Of a DNA stretch of 7,440 bases, positions 5,681 to 7,440 are shown in pieces. This stretch comes from Opitutaceae bacterium (GTDB lineage Bacteria; Verrucomicrobiota; Verrucomicrobiia; Opitutales; Opitutaceae): assembly GCA_005787865.1 (NCBI GenBank), contig SXZN01000215.1, forward strand, positions 1-7,440. Direction: 5' to 3'. Within the stretch, counting starts at the first letter, position 1; each line of letters starts with the position of its first letter. A program made the translations under genes and the position numbers. The notes beneath the pieces are model-generated. The model was given only the letters and a program-made list of their open reading frames with translations, did no database searches and had not been told where the DNA came from.

Positions 5681-5727
5681 AGATTGCTGAGCCCAGCGGC
5701 ACCCTTAATTTTTCACTTATTTAATCG

Positions 5728-6723
5728 ATGTCAGCTTATCTCCTCAGACTATTTTTTGCGGGCCTAGCGCTGATCGCCACGAGCGGTTGCGGTCAGAAAA
5801 CCCCCGCCGCCGCGGCCTCGGGCGCGGCCTTGGTTAAAGTGCGGTTCCAGACCGACTGGTTTCCCCAACCCGAACACGGCGGCTATTATCAGGCCCTCGC
5901 GAAGGGCTATTACGCGGCCGAGGGACTCGACGTAGCAATTCTACCCGGTGGGCCTAATGCGCAGGTGATGTCCTCGGTCGCCGTGGGGCGCGCCGATCTA
6001 GGGATGACCAATGGCGATGATGTCATCGTCGCCGTGGCTCGGGGGGTGCCGATCAAGATGGTCGCGGCGGAAATGCAGCGCGACGCGCAGGGCATCCTCT
6101 TCCATGCCGAACATCCGATTCGCTCCCTGCAGGATTTGCAGGGCAAGACCATCATGGCCGGCGCGGGCTCCACGTGGATTGAGGTGGTGCGGCAAAAATT
6201 AGGGGTGAAGTTTAATCTGATTCCCCTCGTCGGTGATTTGGCGCGCTTCGTGAATAATCCTGAATTTGTTCAGCAATGCTTCGTGACCAATGAGCCCTAT
6301 TTTGTGGGCCAACGGGGCGTATCCGTCGGGGCTCTCCTGATCGCCAACGAGACCTACGAGCCCTACCGCGTGATGTTTGCGGGTCAGACTTTTTTGACCC
6401 AACACCCGGACGTAGTCGCTAAATTTGTCCGGGCGAGTCTACGCGGGTGGGTTGATTATCTGACGGGGGATCCCGCGCCCGCGAATAAATTGTTGGCGGC
6501 CAAGCGGAGCGATCTGACGCCAGAGTTTATGGCCTATAGCATCAAGGCGATGAATGATTATCAATTGGTCCTCGGCAACGCCGCCAAGGGCGAACGGGTG
6601 GGGCTACTCACGGCGGCTCGCCTGACCAAGCAGATCGCCTTGTTGCAGGAGATCGGGGTGCTGGATAAACCGGTCGCGGTCAATGAGGTCGCGACGTTTG
6701 AGTTTATTCCGGCGCAACCTTGA
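5728..6723 (+). CDS. ABC transporter substrate-binding lipoprotein, THI5/SsuA-like (NMT1 family)
   Basis: The 331-residue protein begins with a lipoprotein signal: basic R7, hydrophobic residues 8-17, then ATSGC with Cys21 as the likely lipidated residue. The lipobox is imperfect, with Thr at -3. An Ala-rich linker precedes a type-2 binding domain. DWFPQPEHGGYYQALAKGYY (43-62) followed by EGLDVAILPGG is the hallmark opening of the THI5/NMT1 family. ADLGMTNGDD (89-98) and LQDLQGKTIMAGAGS (134-148) are the usual hinge-side motifs. Relatives bind formylaminopyrimidine, sulfonates, nitrate or similar ligands; the DWFP...H opening is closest to ThiY-type pyrimidine-precursor binders. The cysteine cluster of yeast THI5 enzymes is absent, so this is a binding protein rather than a pyrimidine synthase. 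It is encoded downstream of its permease after a 103-bp gap and should sit anchored in the periplasm. The ligand is inference only. Confidence 0.9.
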   Translation: MSAYLLRLFFAGLALIATSGCGQKTPAAAASGAALVKVRFQTDWFPQPEHGGYYQALAKGYYAAEGLDVAILPGGPNAQVMSSVAVGRADLGMTNGDDVIVAVARGVPIKMVAAEMQRDAQGILFHAEHPIRSLQDLQGKTIMAGAGSTWIEVVRQKLGVKFNLIPLVGDLARFVNNPEFVQQCFVTNEPYFVGQRGVSVGALLIANETYEPYRVMFAGQTFLTQHPDVVAKFVRASLRGWVDYLTGDPAPANKLLAAKRSDLTPEFMAYSIKAMNDYQLVLGNAAKGERVGLLTAARLTKQIALLQEIGVLDKPVAVNEVATFEFIPAQP

Positions 6724-6748
6724 GCCGATTTCCAAGCAGTCAGTTTAG

Positions 6749-6770
6749 GATTTAAGCCCGGCGTTAAATC
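6749..6770 (+). terminator. Hairpin GATTTAA-loop-TTAAATC followed by ATTTTCTCT, possible attenuator
   Basis: A perfect 7-bp inverted repeat with an 8-nt GC loop (GCCCGGCG) lies in the 64-bp gap between the binding-protein and RidA genes. It is followed by a T-rich tract. The stem is AT-rich and therefore weak, so full termination is doubtful. A partial terminator or 3'-end-stabilising hairpin that sets the level of the downstream RidA gene is plausible. Confidence 0.4.
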
Positions 6771-6787
6771 ATTTTCTCTCCAATTTC

Positions 6788-7255
6788 ATGAACCACCTCA
6801 TCGAAGCCAAATTAACCGAACTCGGTCTGCAACTCCCTCAGCCCCCCGCGGCGGCCGGTAGTTATGTGCCGCACATCCGCACGGGGAATCTGCTCTATCT
6901 CGCGGGCACGGTGAGCATTTATAATGGCAAGATGACGCATGTCGGGCAGGTGGGGCAGGAGCAAACGGTGCAGACCGCCTACGAGTCGGCAAAAATCTGT
7001 GCCCTGAATACGCTCGCCAACCTCAAGGCGGCGACGGGCAGTCTCGATAGCGTGAAACAATTTGTTCTCGTCACCGGGTTCGTGAATGCCGTCAGTGGTT
7101 TCACCGAAAGTCCGGCCGTCATCAACGGGGCCTCTGAGCTTTTCGGTCAATTATATGGCGAAGCCGGGAAGCACGCCCGCGCCGCGGTGGCGGCAGCCGG
7201 TTTACCGCGCGGTTCCACCGTCGAGATTCAAGTAATCGTCGAACTGAAAGCGTAA
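6788..7255 (+). CDS. RidA/YjgF/UK114-family protein (imine/enamine deaminase-like)
   Basis: The 155-residue protein is longer than the 128-residue E. coli RidA because of an N-terminal helix (EAKLTELGLQLPQPP). It matches the RidA branch with GSYVPHIRTGNLLYLAG near the N-terminus and HARAAVAAAGLPRGSTVEIQ near the end. Arg131 corresponds to the catalytic carboxylate-binding Arg105 of RidA, and Glu146 to Glu120; the 15-residue spacing is preserved, so hydrolysis of reactive 2-aminoacrylate-like imines is possible. It should be a cytoplasmic trimer. It is the last gene of the ABC operon, 64 bp after the binding-protein gene and with no Shine-Dalgarno sequence. RidA homologues often accompany catabolic genes for N-heterocycles and amino acids (for example rutC in pyrimidine degradation), which supports a catabolic reading of this locus. 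It may also simply be a housekeeping detoxifier. Confidence 0.92.
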   Translation: MNHLIEAKLTELGLQLPQPPAAAGSYVPHIRTGNLLYLAGTVSIYNGKMTHVGQVGQEQTVQTAYESAKICALNTLANLKAATGSLDSVKQFVLVTGFVNAVSGFTESPAVINGASELFGQLYGEAGKHARAAVAAAGLPRGSTVEIQVIVELKA

Positions 7256-7263
7256 ATTCTGCG

Positions 7264-7279
7264 GCCGGCCTCGGCCGGC
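7264..7279. terminator. GC-rich hairpin GCCGGCC-TC-GGCCGGC between convergent genes
   Basis: A perfect 7-bp GC-only inverted repeat with a 2-bp centre lies 8 bp past the RidA stop and 28 bp from the end of the convergent gene at the right edge. In practice the loop would open to about four bases. No T-tract follows on the plus strand, and only a short AATTT follows some bases later on the minus strand. It is therefore a plausible transcription stop for both sides, but not a canonical intrinsic terminator. Confidence 0.45.
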
Positions 7280-7307
7280 GGGGTCAGCGCACTATATTCG
7301 GCGAACC

Positions 7308-7440
7308 TTAGAGCTGCTTGATCAGCACCTTGGAATTACGGCCGCTCTCTTCGTAGGCTTTAAGCCGTGACTCAGGGAGGGCGTCCTTTTCCGCTTCAGC
7401 AAAGCCGCAGATGGAGGTGAAAAATGAAAAAGCTTGGGTC
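7308..7440 (-). CDS. Unrecognised protein, C-terminal 43 residues, cut by window edge
   Basis: Reading leftward from the right edge, an open frame of 43 codons ends in TAA at 7308-7310. The visible part starts TQAFSFFTSICGFAEAEKDA and ends LKAYEESGRNSKVLIKQL. The strong mix of acidic and basic residues with few rare codons, and a stop placed 52 bp from the convergent RidA stop with a GC hairpin between, support a real gene. It looks like a helical, soluble C-terminus. I do not recognise the family from this fragment. Confidence 0.6.
   Translation of the reverse strand, partial: TQAFSFFTSICGFAEAEKDALPESRLKAYEESGRNSKVLIKQL

Noticed and set aside
5640..5727. TPP riboswitch before the THI5-like gene, suggested by CTGAG and ACCTGAGCTGAT
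   Set aside because: The required upstream GGGG..CTGAGA arm and the downstream TACC-GCG arm are missing or out of order, so only a chance partial match remains.
5728..6723. Pyrimidine synthase of the yeast THI5 type
   Set aside because: A lipoprotein signal is present and the cysteine cluster of THI5 enzymes is absent; an ABC permease and ATPase lie directly upstream.

Overview
The window is a GC-rich (roughly 60%) bacterial chromosomal segment with seven complete genes, two genes cut by the window edges, and one 0.6-kb gene-free stretch full of short repeats. Most start codons lack a Shine-Dalgarno sequence. The general protein character, the RidA subtype and the intergenic repeat style (AGAGGTC heptads, 'CCCTTCGYGGTTRAAAA' elements) suggest Verrucomicrobiota, perhaps an Opitutaceae-like member. 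That placement is an impression, not a demonstrated result.

Layout. Left block (1-1318, minus strand): a gene of the so-called purine nucleoside permease (NUP) family, followed 11 bp downstream by the start of an AzgA/PbuG-type NCS2 purine-base permease that runs off the left edge. Repeat block (1319-1920): two AGAGGTC heptad arrays, a degenerate heptad array, an 11-bp tandem repeat, several short direct and inverted repeats, and two diverged copies of a 29-bp dispersed element. Central pair: an Amidohydro_2-type metal hydrolase (+, GTG start at 1921) converges on an amidase-signature hydrolase (-), and the two coding ends overlap by 15 bp. Right block (4057-7255, +): ABC ATPase, permease, THI5/SsuA-like binding lipoprotein and a RidA-family protein. 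The ATPase and amidase start codons are only 12 bp apart, in divergent orientation. At the right edge (7308-7440, -) lies the C-terminus of an unrecognised protein.

How the genes may work together. The ATPase, permease and lipoprotein form a complete NitT/TauT-class importer for a small, probably nitrogen-containing organic molecule. The amidase, amidohydrolase and RidA protein would supply amide hydrolysis, a second metal-dependent hydrolytic or decarboxylating step, and disposal of an imine/enamine intermediate. Next to it, the NUP protein looks like an exported nucleoside-phosphorylase-fold protein paired with a base permease, suggesting that purine nucleosides are split outside the cytoplasm and the base is imported. 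The whole window therefore reads as a scavenging locus for nucleobase-like or other N-heterocyclic compounds. The actual substrates cannot be read from the sequence.
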